A program made the translations under genes and the position numbers. Below, piece by piece: positions 50,661 through 62,815 of a stretch of 64,000 nucleotides of DNA; position 1 is the stretch's first letter; each line of letters starts with the position of its first letter. This stretch comes from Pyrocephalus nanus (taxonomy: Eukaryota > Chordata > Aves > Passeriformes > Tyrannidae), in NCBI GenBank assembly GCA_038380795.1, contig CM076269.1:3534001-3598000 (forward strand), written 5' to 3'. The notes beneath the pieces were generated by a model. The model saw only the letters and a program-made list of their open reading frames with translations, ran no database searches and had not been told where the DNA came from.

Positions 50661-53463
50661 TGGGCACATGAGGAAAGAACAGAACATACAGAGAGTAATA
50701 AATATCCTCTAACTCTGGGCAAAAAGGCAAAGAAGACTCCTTTTAATCCTTTGTTCCTGTGAATGGTTCCCTGGTTCTCCATCAGTGTGCTGGACACAGG
50801 GATGGCTGTTCAGAACAGGACAAAATTTTTACAGCCCTTTCCCTAGTCTTACTACCAGTTCATCATAGGCTGGTGACTTGTAGTTATTTGAGCTGAATCA
50901 AAAAAGCAGTTACAGTCTTTTCTCGGGTTCAAAATGTCCAAAAAGGGGCTAAAGAATGGTTTCAATCCATCTGGACTAAGCCACCCACTAAGATTTACAT
51001 CAGAAAGTCCACTATTTAATTTCCAAATGAAAAGTTCAACTTCTTCCTCTCCATGTCAGTAAATCTAAGTCAGTTTGCAAGCTGGGAGGATAAGAGGGCA
51101 GCCGAGCACCTGTGCTGTTTGTGGGGCAGATAAAGAGGAGAGAAGTCAACTGTAAAGGTTAAATGAAGCCAGGTGCTTGGATGTGTATCCAACTGCTTGC
51201 TTTACTCCTGTGGAAGCTGAGGAAGTCCCCTGTATTACAGCATCCTTTTTCAAGGGTTGCAAAACTCCTTTGAGGGATCATATTTGGGACAGAGGAAGTG
51301 AATTTTAAGGGGAAAATGTGGTACATTTGTGGACAAAGAAGCGATCCAGCAGTACGTGGAGTTTTTTGATGCCCATGCGAGGATTGCTAATTGCAGCAAT
51401 AAATTTTGTTCTTGTGGTGAATATCATCCAGTCAGTTTTGCCAGTTCTAAAACAGCTTGGAGTGAGTTGGTTACTGTTTTTCCTTAAGTAGATATTATCA
51501 GATTTCAGTGCAGATGTTATTCCCAGCTGTGACACTGTTTACCTAGCAGGAGCTTCTTGCAGCAGTCAGTCATCAGTATTCTGAAATGCTTCCTTGCAGA
51601 CAGGGCAAAAACAAGTCTGTATCAGAAAGTCCTGATCAGAACAACACAGGGATTCACCTGATCATGATACTTCAGTGATAGAATCTTCATGGTGCCACAT
51701 TTAGGATTTAGTGTCTCGTAGGCAGGCACAGACTTAAAAACACTCTGAAACTTCTTACGTGAGAAAACTGCCCATCCATGGGCAGTACGAGGAGGCCTGG
51801 CATCCCAACTCAGGTTTTTCATGATTTAGCTGTGATTATAACCAGCAGTGTGTCTTGCCTGAGAAGGGGTTCAAGCTGTGTAGCATCACCTCGGTGAACA
51901 CAGGCTGTGGCTGCCAGAGCTTCTCCTGCTCCATTGCCCACACTTTCTTCACACAGTACTTTGTAATATTTGTCTCTGTTTCCTTTACTTTATTGGAGGT
52001 CATCTACCCCAAAGACACACAACACCCTAAAGTTTAAATAATGCCCATAAAAAGAGCGAGTGATGTGTGAATGTTCCACCAGCACCAGAGGAAAGGCTGG
52101 CTGGGAGCACTGTTACTGCAGGTAGAGAGGTCTAGCTACCTCAAAGTCAGGCTACAAAGTGAGGGTTTATAAACCATGGAAAAAGACTTCATCTGCTGTA
52201 TAAATTGTGGTGGTGCTGATTCTTAAGTTGCTTTCCCTCCGATATTTTATTCCTAATGATAAAGCAAGTATTTTTACTAAAAGTGCTTAGGACTTTATTC
52301 CTCTAAAATTTGAATATAATTTCAGATTTTACACAGAGATTTTCTTCTGCTAAAAAGTTTCCAATGTGAAATGCTTACCCAGGCTGAAAAAGACAAATCC
52401 AGATACTCATTAACATTCCTGCACGGCAAAATTTGCAGTCTATAAGCACTTTCCAGTATATTGAACTACACCAAGTCAAGAATGCTGCAATAATTCAAGC
52501 AGGCAATGCTGTTCCATCAGGGGCTGCTATTTGATGTCAGCAAGATTTGTATTCCAAGTTACTTGAAACTTCCTCAGCTTTGGGTTTCTAGTTTTGAATA
52601 GAAGTTTTGAATAATGTCATGGAAGTCATCAGTGCAGTTCATGCCAAAGCAGTTTGTTTTAACAGAAGTACAGCTAAATACACAGCATTCCCTTAGAAAT
52701 CAGTGTGCCCAAGAGCAAAGCTGTGTGCCTGCTTGGGTGTTTTCAGAGTGGGATGCACTTCCACAGCAGGAACTCCTTGGAGTCAGTGAGACTGAAGCTG
52801 TGCTGAGCCTTGCCCCAGCTGTGCAGCCCAACCTCCTCCTTTGTGCTGCCACTGCAGGGCAGCTCACCCTCCAGATGGGCCAGTTTGGGGAATTAAGCCC
52901 AGGACATTGTTCCTTTGGGGTGTTTTTTTTTGTTTTGTTTTTTTTTTGAGAATTATATCCCTAAACAGCCTCACTGCAGGTAAAATGAGCAGTGTAAGCT
53001 CTGGACTGGGGTTGGAGCACGAGACCAGATTCAGCTCTTTTAAAACTGATGTGGAGCTGCATCACCTCTTTCAGCACAGTGTCAAAGAATCCAAGTGACA
53101 CATCACAGGAGCGATGGGATGTTAAAATATTAGTGCTTAGTTTGTAACTCCAAAGTTTTAAGGACAATATTTTTTCAGTTTCCTTTTCCAAAGCTTCCAA
53201 TTCAGCGTAAATCTCAATAGTGGATATGCAGAAATGGTTTGCATTATATTCAGTTATATATTTTAAATGTCTTATAGTTAAACTGTCGTCGCAGTTTGGT
53301 ACAAACCTTCATAAAATGTCCGTGATGAAGAACTGGAAGAGGTAACATTTGCTGCTCTAACAGCTGCTACAGGGAATTCTTGCCCAGCAGTGATTGCTGT
53401 GTCATCAACACCCATGAGTGTAAGTGGGAATCCGTGACAGTGTCTTCTCTGGTTGCCCTGCAG
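50661..53463. other. Intron C-D, second part
   Basis: Unique DNA with a T-rich tract at 52921-52948. No gene. The acceptor of exon D is preceded by ctctggttgccctgcag. Confidence 0.55.
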
Positions 53464-53650
53464 GCTGAACTCGGCTCCAGTGAAGGGCTTTGAAAAGGAT
53501 GTGGGTGGCAAGACAACACTCCGGATCACATATCCTGAAGGTGCAATCCAGAAAATGGAGCAGTATGAGAAGGATTCCCTGTTTGTTCTGGCAGGATTCA
53601 AATGGCAGGATTTCAAGTGGCTGAAATACATTGTTTACAAGGAGAAAGTG
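53464..53650 (+). CDS. ST3GAL3: ST3GAL3 internal exon D (second half of sialylmotif L)
   Basis: A 187-bp exon, the largest here. The acceptor CTGCAG ends at 53463 and the donor GTAAGA starts at 53651. The first G completes Arg (AG|G) and 62 codons follow, starting LNSAPVKGFEKDVGGKTTLR and ending FKWLKYIVYKEKV, phase 0 out. This covers about human residues 187-248: the end of sialylmotif L and the start of the linker towards motif S. The most changed stretch is IQKMEQYEKD, where human has MQRPEQYERD. If the downstream intron were retained, the frame would add 12 residues and stop at 53687-53689. The next human exon (starting SASDGFWK) was looked for by eye up to 64000 and not seen, so the intron is at least about 10 kb. 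Confidence 0.96.
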
Positions 53651-55629
53651 GTAAGAACACTGTCAGCTGACACTGTGAAGGTCACCTAATTACTAATGGT
53701 GGGCAAACGTGATATCACCATCCTATTTGCCATGTTTTGGTCTGAGGAGAATTCCTGTGTGTGTGTCCTGCTGCATTTAAGTGAAGACTTTCTTTACCTC
53801 CATGAGCTGCAGCTTTAATAATGTTTTACAAAGACATTTCTCTGTAACCTGACCTTGCATCACAGATGAGGCTTTCTATTCAAGCTTTTGTTGGTGTGTA
53901 CTAGGAACGATGAATTTAATTTTTATTTATTTTAAAGGGTATTTAAAAGGACTGGCTCTTGCATGGATTTTATGGTCTCTTAGGATTTAAGAGCAGAGGA
54001 AGGAAAATGGCAAGGGGAAGGAGTGGGAGTTTGGGGACAAGGATGTGATGACACAGGAGGGGAGGAGGAGACAACACAGCACAAATTGTTGAGAAGGCTA
54101 CAAGCAGACCTAATGTGATCTCCTGAATAGCACAAGCCTTTATATTTTGCTCAGTTACTGAGATTCGTGATTTGTGTCTGATTGAAGTATCATCCAGAAC
54201 AACAGTATCAAGTCTAATTTTAAAACACTGAAGTGGTGAATACACTGTTTTCCCCATGTAAATATTTTGCCCCCATCGGTTGCATTAGTGCTTTTCTGAA
54301 GTACCACAGCCCTGTTAATAGCCAGGGTTGTTCTCTGTAATTCACCCCTCCTAAATGGAATCAGCTTGTGATCAGTGACTTCTCATTCAGTGGATGGTTT
54401 GTCTTTATCTGCTGGTCACGACATCCAGAATAAATGCCCTCTGTTTGGGTATAGTTCTCGTTTTACATATCTTACATATCTGTTTTCAAATGTTGCTTTA
54501 ATGACTTTTCAGCAAGTAACGAGACAAATGGATTAGCATTTGGAGGATGGCATATTATATCATGTGTTTGGAGACAGGGAGAGGAGGTTGGCAGCTCACC
54601 ACGTACAGAATGGAGCAGTCTGGGAGTATAATTGCACACGGTTGTTACAGAGATGGCCTTAAGGGCTCATACTTTGCTCTTGTCTCATACTGGCACCAAC
54701 TTGCAATTATTTTCCTGGTACCAGACGGATGAAGTTACCTGTCAGCCTCTGGGCAAGCACCAGTGGGCTTTCGTAACATGAATAATTGAGTCAAAAGTAA
54801 TTTTCTGTGCTTTATGTCAGGCTCTTCTTCCTCATTCAGGGGAAGGGAAAACCCTGGCGCTGTCAGTGCCCTGCAACCTGAACGCAGTTGCAGAGACTCG
54901 TGGTGTTTAGCTTGAAGCTCAAAGGATGGGTTGGTTTACTTGGAAACAAATTGAATTTCCACCTGATGCTTGCAGTCAAGTGGCCACCACTAGATTCTAA
55001 CATGCTTTTCCCCTGCTCTTAGAAAGATGCAGTCTGTTAAAACTTGCTGGAAGACGGGGGAGAGTGATTGCAGTTGTTTGAACTGAGTGCTTCAGTGCCC
55101 AGCTTGGCAGAGAGCAAAAGGAACTGGAGCTTCTTGCATTGCATGTTACTTCAGTGCTCTTGTGATTGGCTCTTTATCCTTCATTTCTTCAGAATAAATG
55201 CACCCTTTTTTTTTTTTCAGTTCTTTTAGGTGATGTTTTCCAGATCTCTTTAATTCCTGTTGCTCTTTTGAATGCCTGCAAGTTAATTCATCTTTTCCTT
55301 AAGGAGCAGTGCCCAAAAATGTACAGACTACAGCAAAAAGAGAGAAGCAAACAGCTGCATCACTAGCCTCACAGTTCTCATTCTTTATATATTTGCTGTT
55401 TGGGCCTTTTCCACAGTGACATGGGAACTGAGTGCTGGGTTCCTTGAGACTCCAGGTCTCAGGAAGAATTGAAGAGCAGCCACCTCCCCAGCTCAACACC
55501 CTGTGCTTGTGCCGTTGGCTCCTCCTGTCAGAGAGCAGCACTGTGCGCTTGTCCCCAACAATTGTTTCTTCCACATCTCTTCTCCAGTTTGCCAAGTTCC
55601 TTTGGCAGAGCTTCCCAGCATACCTGCCA
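53651..55629. other. Intron downstream of exon D, first part
   Basis: Begins at the exon D donor. No gene or repeat recognised; purine-rich stretch at 53990-54070 (minus-strand pyrimidine). Confidence 0.55.
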
Positions 55630-56160
55630 TTCTTTCCAGATCCATGTCCTCTGCAGTTTAATAAACATACTTTTTACTCCATCATCCAGGTTAGTCATGA
55701 AAGCACTAAACAAAGTTGGTTCCTAGGCAGAACCCAAAGTAATAACATCCTCCCATTTCTACAGTGAGCTCACTGAGAACTCATCCTTGGTAGTTCTTTG
55801 GCTACTTCTGAACTTGTATCACAGTACTATCCTTAATAACAGTTTGGGCATGTTTGTGAAAGTGATCTGTCAGAAGCTTTAGTGAATACCAGTTACATGT
55901 CTTCCTTCTCCCCAGTGATAATTTTTCTTCTATATGAAGAATTTTTAAAAAAAAATAATTTGCTCTTGACAAATCCTCATGGGTTGCTACTCAGTCTTTG
56001 TTATTTTGTTCAGGTGCTTACAAATAATTCATCCTGCTATTCTGGGAATTGAAATCATAAATCAGCTCTCTTCCCTTTTTTGCCTTTTTAGGCTAGGCAC
56101 TGCTTTTGTCCATCTTTCAGTCCTTTGACAATCCTACCTTGTTCTACACAAGTTCCCAAA
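55630..56160 (-). mobile_element. Ancient CR1/L3-like LINE, reverse-transcriptase region, antisense
   Basis: Reading + gives antisense RT-region landmarks in consensus order: catcatccaggttagtcatg, aaagcactaaacaaagttgg, ttcctaggcagaaccc (consensus: ggtcccaggactgaccc), gatctgtcagaagctttagt, gaataccagttacat, ttgctcttgacaaatcctca, tgggttgctactcagtc and gtgcttacaaataattcatc. Sense is minus. It is heavily diverged with indels. The frames at 55432-55767 (+) and 55469-55726 (+) run into it and are not genes. Confidence 0.75.
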
Positions 56161-56750
56161 GGGAGTCACTGCTGGTTTTTGAGGCTGCTGAGCCACTTCA
56201 TTGAATACTTTAGGATACTGCCCAGGTGACTGGAAAGCATCTGTCTTATGCTCTCTAATCTGGTCTCTCTCTATTTGAGGCTGAGATCTTGCTGTCACTG
56301 GCTTTAGCTGTGAGCAGGTGGGTGGCACAGCTGCTTTTTCTAGAGGGAACTGATGCAGAAAGGGCTGTCTCTTAGATAAAACAAGCAGGGCTATGAGAAT
56401 AGCACATAGGTGTCTGTTCTGGTAGTGAGTGTTAGCATTTTTATCAGTGTATGGTAAGTTCAAGATGACAAGAGCCTACCCAGTGCTCTCTGTGGAGAGT
56501 TTGTTTCTCTCAGCTGCTGTTCCAGAGAAAAGGGACTTTATTCCTTTCCTGGATTCATCTAGAGGCACTTGCTTGACCTGAGAGGTCTCTGTGCCACTGT
56601 TGCTTATTCCTCATCTGATGTGTTCCTCTGCAAGGCTCCATCCCTGCTGCAAACCAGTGATTGTAGTCAGGAGCCTGACTCAGGATGGAGAAAAGGAAAA
56701 TGGAAACATCCTGCTAAAAAACACAACTGCTTGGAAGTGGACACATTCCT

Positions 56751-56751
<1 letters not shown>

Positions 56752-56781
<30 letters not shown>
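56752..56781. repeat. 30-nt A tract
   Basis: Thirty consecutive A after ttcctc and before ggctg. It is the second longest homopolymer here and could be the tail of a plus-strand retrocopy. The 200 bp before it are not recognisable as a known gene. Confidence 0.95.
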
Positions 56782-56784
<3 letters not shown>

Positions 56785-57529
56785 TGATCTCTGCCCTCTG
56801 ACGTTTCCTTTGCCTGTGACTGTTGATAGAGACTGCATGTGTCCATGGCACAGTCACAGGTGGGTAGGAGACTTCCTGAATTCCTCCAGACACCTGTAGA
56901 TGCTTGGACCTGCTTGACCAGAGATTCTGGGCCAGGTACTTGGATCCTGGCTTAGTCCTCTCTTAAGTGAAATCAAAGGGAGTTTATCTGAGAAAGAGTA
57001 AATGAAAGGCAAGTGGCTATTTATTGCTAGGTCAGTGATCAGATAAGCTTATTCTCCCTGCAGCTGAGAGGGATTTGCTCTGTGTTATGTTAGTCTTTTG
57101 GCAGCATTTGCATACTGAGAAAGGGGTAAGTGCCTTGTAGAGGGAAGGATTTTCTGGAGATGTTACGAGGAAAAAGAATCCATGTGATGAAGAAGCACCA
57201 ACAGAATGGAGAGGCAGGGGATTTTATGTGTTACACAGTCTGGTGTAATGGCCTCCCAGAGATCTGTGTGATGCCCTAGGAGACTCTCTATCCAGAAACC
57301 AGAGCAGTGGAAAATGGACCAAAGAAAAAGCAAAAGCTCAGCTGCTTTTTATTTCCCGGTAAAACAGGAATATCTGGAAGCAAGTAAAAACTTGAGAGAA
57401 AACATTATTCTAGAAAAAGGACCGGTTTGGCTAAATATTCAGCAGCAGCAGCAGCGAAACCAAGGTAGTCTCCATCGCAGAGTTCTGGCTGAGCTGACAC
57501 TCCAAATTGTCATTGCAGGAAGTTACAGC

Positions 57530-57775
57530 AGTACTGTATCAACCAGAGAGTGCACAGCTACCTTTAAGAAGGGGAAGGGTGAGTGAATCTGAGCGACTAA
57601 AACCCTGGTAATCTGATTTCAGTCATTTGACAAGCATTAGAATAAACTGAAGGAGAAAATAATTGCACCGGTTGCGACTAAAAGGAGTCTGGGGTAGAGA
57701 AAAGGTGACATGGTTAGCAGAGGGGAGTATTGCACCATGCTGACCTAATATGTCACTTCACAAGTGGAAAGGAAG
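57530..57775 (+). mobile_element. Possible ancient CR1-like ORF2 fragment
   Basis: The segment agctacctttaagaagggga followed by ccctggtaatctgatttcag and catggttagcagagggga, ending in accatgctgacctaatatg, runs in the same order as the CR1/L3 ORF2 consensus upstream of and through the RT domain. Match quality is low. It would be sense on + and could be part of the same old insertion history as the copies at 50 and 55.6 kb. Confidence 0.42.
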
Positions 57776-57800
57776 TAAGTTGGAGTCCCACAGCCTGCAA

Positions 57801-57852
57801 TCTCTTGAGCTCATGGATGTTGCAGATCTCATGAGCTCATGGATGTTGCAGA
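57801..57852. repeat. 26-bp tandem duplication
   Basis: Two adjacent 26-bp units, 57801-57826 and 57827-57852, identical except at one position (tctct against tctca). Each contains gagctcatggatgttgcaga. With a single mismatch, it is either recent or under constraint. The flanks are not recognisable as genes. Confidence 0.95.
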
Positions 57853-60800
57853 AGGGTCACAGATGTGGGTCGTTCGTGCGTCTGCGGTGACTGGTCTGGC
57901 AGTGCTGCCTTGGAGTCATTGCTGCAAGAGCCTGCTGACACTGCCAGGCACCCTGATGAAATGACTGCTGCCAGTGCATCCCCAGAGAGGGGATTACTCA
58001 TGGGCAGTCGCTCAGAACAGTTACACTTTCTCCTGGACTGTTCTTTTTGCCAAGAGACGTTACCTATGTTGTGATCCACCCTGCTGCTTCCCACTTCTTG
58101 TACCCCTCCTGCATCACCCTCTGGGTCTTCCAGAGACATTAGCTCCTCCTGAGTACCCAGAGCACCAGTGGAATTACAGGGGGAGGGAGATTTGGTCATA
58201 TATTGCTCTTAAAAAAAGTTCCTCTGATGCGTGGAGAGTAGTTTCCTGAAAAAAAAAAAACGGGAATTTACAAGCTCCAGATATGCAAACCAGCCATCTC
58301 AGCCTGGTGCTGAGGCCAATTCCAGGGTGGTTTCTTGCCCATCGTTAGTGAATCAGAAGGAGCTCTCTTGCTTGCTAGGGCTCACTTCCCTGAACATCTG
58401 GCACACGGCAGTAAAGCAGCCAAGTGAGGGCAAAGGTGTCACTAGAAATTGGCAGCTCACAGGCTTCCTCCTCGTGTAATAATGAGCCTGCGGATGATTC
58501 CGGCGGGAATCTCTGCAGCCTCTGCCAGGAGGAGTCACTTGTGCGGTAAAGCCCCTGCGGCACCTCCAAATTCTCTTTGATAGTGAAAGTCATAGGAGCA
58601 AGTGAGCACCTGCCTGCCAGCGTGGCCAGGCTGGGTTGTCTGTCCCTTGCAGGGGCTTGTCTTTGACAACTTGCACACAGCAGCCATGCCGTCCAAAAAG
58701 CAGTCCTCCTCCTCCTCCAGCGGTGGGCACGGCATAACCCCTCCTCCTCTGTCACTGCTGCTTGGGGGGGATCTTCTGGATGTGGCAGCAGGGGAGGTTT
58801 TATTTAAGCTTTTGTTTGGGAACTACATTTTTGTATGAGCAGCTTACTTCTAGTCCCGCTAAAATGTGCGTTACGATACCCTCCTGGCGTGGTCAGTGTT
58901 AACTGTGCTAGAGCCAAGGCCGGACTGCTGCCAGAGCCTGTGCTGTCTGCTGAGCTTTTGTTTAGAGCTCCTCTTCTTCCATTAGTTAATGGCCTTGTCA
59001 CGCTGCATGTTTGCTAGGGCAGACTGTGAACGTCACAGCCCTGGAGTTTGCTGCGGATTCCTCAGATTCTGAAGCAGCCTTACCTGTGGGCTGTTTTACA
59101 TCCCTAAAAAAAAAAACAACAAACAAAATTGGGAGCCATCATGCTCCTCCTGTCATCTTCAGGAAAACGGTGAGGCTGTGAATCTGTTGTTGCTGTCCAA
59201 CCCCAAGTAAAGCTTCATTCACATGTGTGCATTTTCAGCTTGTTTGGAGTTTGAGACCAGCAGTTGAGCAGGTGATTTCTCTGAGTCTCGGAGAGGGAGA
59301 CAGAACCTGCTTCTTCCAGTGCTGTCCCTTGCCTTTGGTGACAAATGGAGTGGCCACTACCACTGGCAGATTCACTCCAGAGTTTGCTTCTGGATTGCAA
59401 ATATTTTCTTTCCCTTTTCTCCTCCCAAGGACTTGTTGCTTTATCTTCTGTGCAGCTGATCTTTTCAGGTTTTGAAGGACTGTGGGATGATTCTTGGGAC
59501 AGCATTCTGGTTTGGTGGAGCTCTAAATCCACCACTAGTTGTCTTACAGCATTAAGAATGTAAAGCTTGGTTACAGATTTGTGGTGCCTCATCCTGTGCT
59601 GAAACACAACTTCAGCCCACCTGCTCAGAGATGTGCCTGGGCATTGCCTCGTGTTTGCCTGCTCTCTCCTTGGACTCAGCTGAAAGGAGACAGAAGCTGG
59701 ACATGCTGCTCCATCATAAATGTGAAAAGCTTCTGAACTGAGAAGTCAGCTGTAAGGGCTGTCTCCTTTCTTTCACAAATTTGAGTTTTCACCTAAATAG
59801 CCATTTATAGCTAATCCCTTCAGAAGTATAATATAGGAAGGCACGGCTGGTGAGTAAGGCAGCCAGCCTGCTTAAAGGACATGATGAGGCTTGCAGTAGG
59901 GGAAGAGGCAAGAAAGCCTTTTTGGTGTCCTGTGCTCCTGTGATTTCCAAGCACAGAGAGTGGAGGGATTCTAGGAGGAATTTTAGCAGGGAGTACCTTA
60001 CCACATCATCAGGGTGGTTCATTGCCTCAGTCAAGGCAGCTGAACTGTTAATAAATGTGGAAGCACAGAAAATGCTCTGTAATAAAAGTGAAAACATGAG
60101 GCAGACTCTCCTGGTACCTTCCAGTTCTCCGACTGAGATGGGGTGGGAGAGTCTGTGTGATGCATTCTGTGGAGAATATTCCATATTCCTTTGGCAAAGA
60201 GCAGCTGAAAGTTAGTTTGTCCTTCTGGGATGATTCTTGTGACATGGTTGAGTTTTGGTTTTTTAGTTTTTGATCTCTCTGGGGGTGTAGAAGGCTTGTC
60301 CATACTGCCTGAGGGGTTGTGCTCCCATGGTTAGGAGCTGTTTCACCAGTGCAGTGCATTGGTGGGAGTAGCCCAAGGGAACCATGGAAGACTTACATAT
60401 GAAAAAAGTAAATCCTTCTCTGTGACTGGCCAGGAATTCTGAGCCATTTCCAGAAGGTGTAAGGAGAAGTATGAACACTATGAGAGAAGGCTTTGAGAAG
60501 TATGTACACTATGAGCCAGTTTTTTTCCAGTCATGGTTAGAAGAGAGGCTGGAAAATATGTAAGGATGCCATATAAAATCTTTTCCCTGTTGACCAAAAG
60601 AGGGAGAAAACCTTAGCTCTGTGTTCTGTGATTTTTAACAAGCTTTCAGGTAGCACTGTGGTGAGACCATGCTGGAACCTCAGTAGGCAGATGACCCAGT
60701 TTGAAACGTGGGCCTTGGGGGAGACTTCCTGGCCAGATTCCCAAAGGAAGGTTGTTGGTATGGAAGTTGCAGGCTGGAGCTTGCCCTTCATACATACCTG

Positions 60801-62734
60801 CATGCAACAGCATAATAAGATTAGGCAGGTCACTACATAGCTGAGAGCTGCTCCCACCCAGGCATGCAAGTGTGTCTGTGAGCACAGACATTGTCAGGCA
60901 TCAGCTGGTGACAGGGGCTGCTCTGGTGCCATTGCAGTGTGCCTTCATAGCATTTAATATTGTCAGGTGGGTGCACGCTGGATAATAAAACTTGTCCAAC
61001 TGGATTGGAGAGTCATCAATATCCACGAGTGTAACCACATTCAGCTAAACCCTTGGGCCTGGTGAAGAAAATAAAAAATAGCCATAAACTCATTATTTTC
61101 TAGATGCAAAAATTCTGGATAGCAAAAATTTGTGAAGTATATGTATTTGTAGGAATGACATCATTAATAACTGCAGGTTTAGACAGTTTCCCTTTTAAAT
61201 TAAAATGAAAGTTGTTGGTGTCCCTGCCCTCTCAGTCATTCCCACGGCATGCGTGGATTTTGTCCTTTTTTTTTTGTCCCTTGCTTTGCTTGCTATTACC
61301 TAATGCCAGTCATCCTTGCCCAGTACTTCTAATAAAGGAGGAGAAACATTTATCCACGCTGGGCATCAGTAGTCCTTAAAGAACCTTTATCCCACATCTG
61401 CCAAGACAGCATCATCTTCATTTCTGGCTCAGTAATCTCAGCTGTAATATGAAAATCAGAGAGCTCCAGTCAGACTTTTATTCTTCTTTAGTTTCTTTTC
61501 CTTTTCATCATTCTTAAATGAAGAGACCCAAACAGAATTTACCCCCTGGAAAGACTGTATCATTGCCCGAGCAGAACATCCTCTCTGAAATTGCCTCACC
61601 ATCCTGCTTTTATCCTGAGACAAATTTCTTCCTAAAATTGCCATCCTCTAACCTCTTCTGAAGTCTGTTCCCATCCAACTGACAAGTGCCGTTCTTTCCT
61701 GGATATTTGATCGCTCCTTCCTTCTCAAGTGAAGTCAAAAAGAGATGGCTGATTGAAAGAGTTGCAGTTTTTTTGTGCATCTTTTCCTTTGAGAAGTCAA
61801 TGTGAGGACCAACTGAAGAGCTAGTGCAGCTGTCCTGAAAAAGCATCAGGAGGGTGCTCATGTTGCACTCACCCTCTTTGGCAGGCTCTGTCAATGTTCA
61901 GACATCAGTATTATGCAAATCCCAGTAGGTGCATTTCAAGGTCACGGTACATGTAAAGTCAGGTTAACCTGCCTCGATTGGAACATCTGAGGCAACGCAA
62001 AAGAGATTCGTTCCAAATCTGATGCTGATCTTGATGAAACGCACAGTTCCGTAAACAGCAGAGCTAACCAAGTTGCCCAACTGCCTGTGGGTTTGTGCCC
62101 TGCTCCCTTTGGCACCGCAATGCTCTCAGATATCCCCAAAATCTTACATCTTGCATGCTCCCTTTTGTCCCTCACTGCTGCGTGGTCGTTGCATGCTGGC
62201 AAAGACAGGCGTGTCCAGTAGCCCCTACGTTTGTGATTGGGCACCTGGCAGCCCAAATGAGCCACCACCAGTGCAGCCCTTGCCTACTGAGGGTGTTTCA
62301 TTGCCCACGTGGGCAGCAGATGTTCCTCCAGACTGTGAATCCAGCACATGGAAGAATTCCGAGGGCATCGTCACCAGTGACACTGAGACGTCACCCGGAG
62401 GGTATCGACCATTCATGCAACTGTTGGTGGGATAAAGACATTCTGTGTTAACACTTGAGTAAAGAACTACAAGAATCATTTGAAGTCTGCAAAGCCTCCC
62501 TTAGTCTGAGAGATTTGAGTTCAATTTATCTAGTTACGAAGTTCAATTTATTTAGCTTATGCCTGAGATTTCGGGAGGATTTACTTGTAGTCTCTACCTA
62601 GAGGGAACGTTTTTTTTCTCACAAGGCTTTCTAATTCTGTAGGAAGAAGAGTGTCTGAAGCTAGGCAAACGACCAAAAAAGGCAGCACATTTATATCAGT
62701 GTAATTATTTTTGCTACATCTGCCCTACAGGCTT
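57853..62734. other. Downstream intron, no confirmed gene
   Basis: Contains the 30-bp-period repeat at 60464 and moderately CpG-rich DNA at 58490-58730. A 50-codon frame at 58686-58838 (+) starts in a good Kozak context (gcagccatgc) with a serine run, but nothing shows it is expressed. Several overlapping frames at 59-60 kb and 62 kb look like chance. Confidence 0.5.
60464..60514. repeat. 21-bp near-perfect direct repeat, 30-bp period
   Basis: The 21-bp word starting gagaagtatg and ending acactatgag occurs at 60464-60484 and 60494-60514 with one mismatch (a/t). The 9 bp between copies are agaaggctt. A minisatellite-like duplication of two units. Confidence 0.9.
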
Positions 62735-62815
62735 GATGAATTTGCTCTTGAAAGTCTTCAAATCAAGACTGGATATCTTGGTAAAGTTCCACTCAAGCAG
62801 TGTGAGAGCAAAGGG
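62735..62815 (+). mobile_element. Possible ancient CR1-like 3' fragment
   Basis: The word gtcttcaaatcaagactgga followed by tatcttggtaaag resembles the CR1/L3 3' segment 'atttttaaatcaagattggatgtctttctaaaaga', including the following ctcaagcag. Only about 60-80 bp can be aligned by eye. It is preceded by a good polypyrimidine-AG (ctgccctacag at 62721-62731), so an exon-like reading was considered and rejected. Confidence 0.42.
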
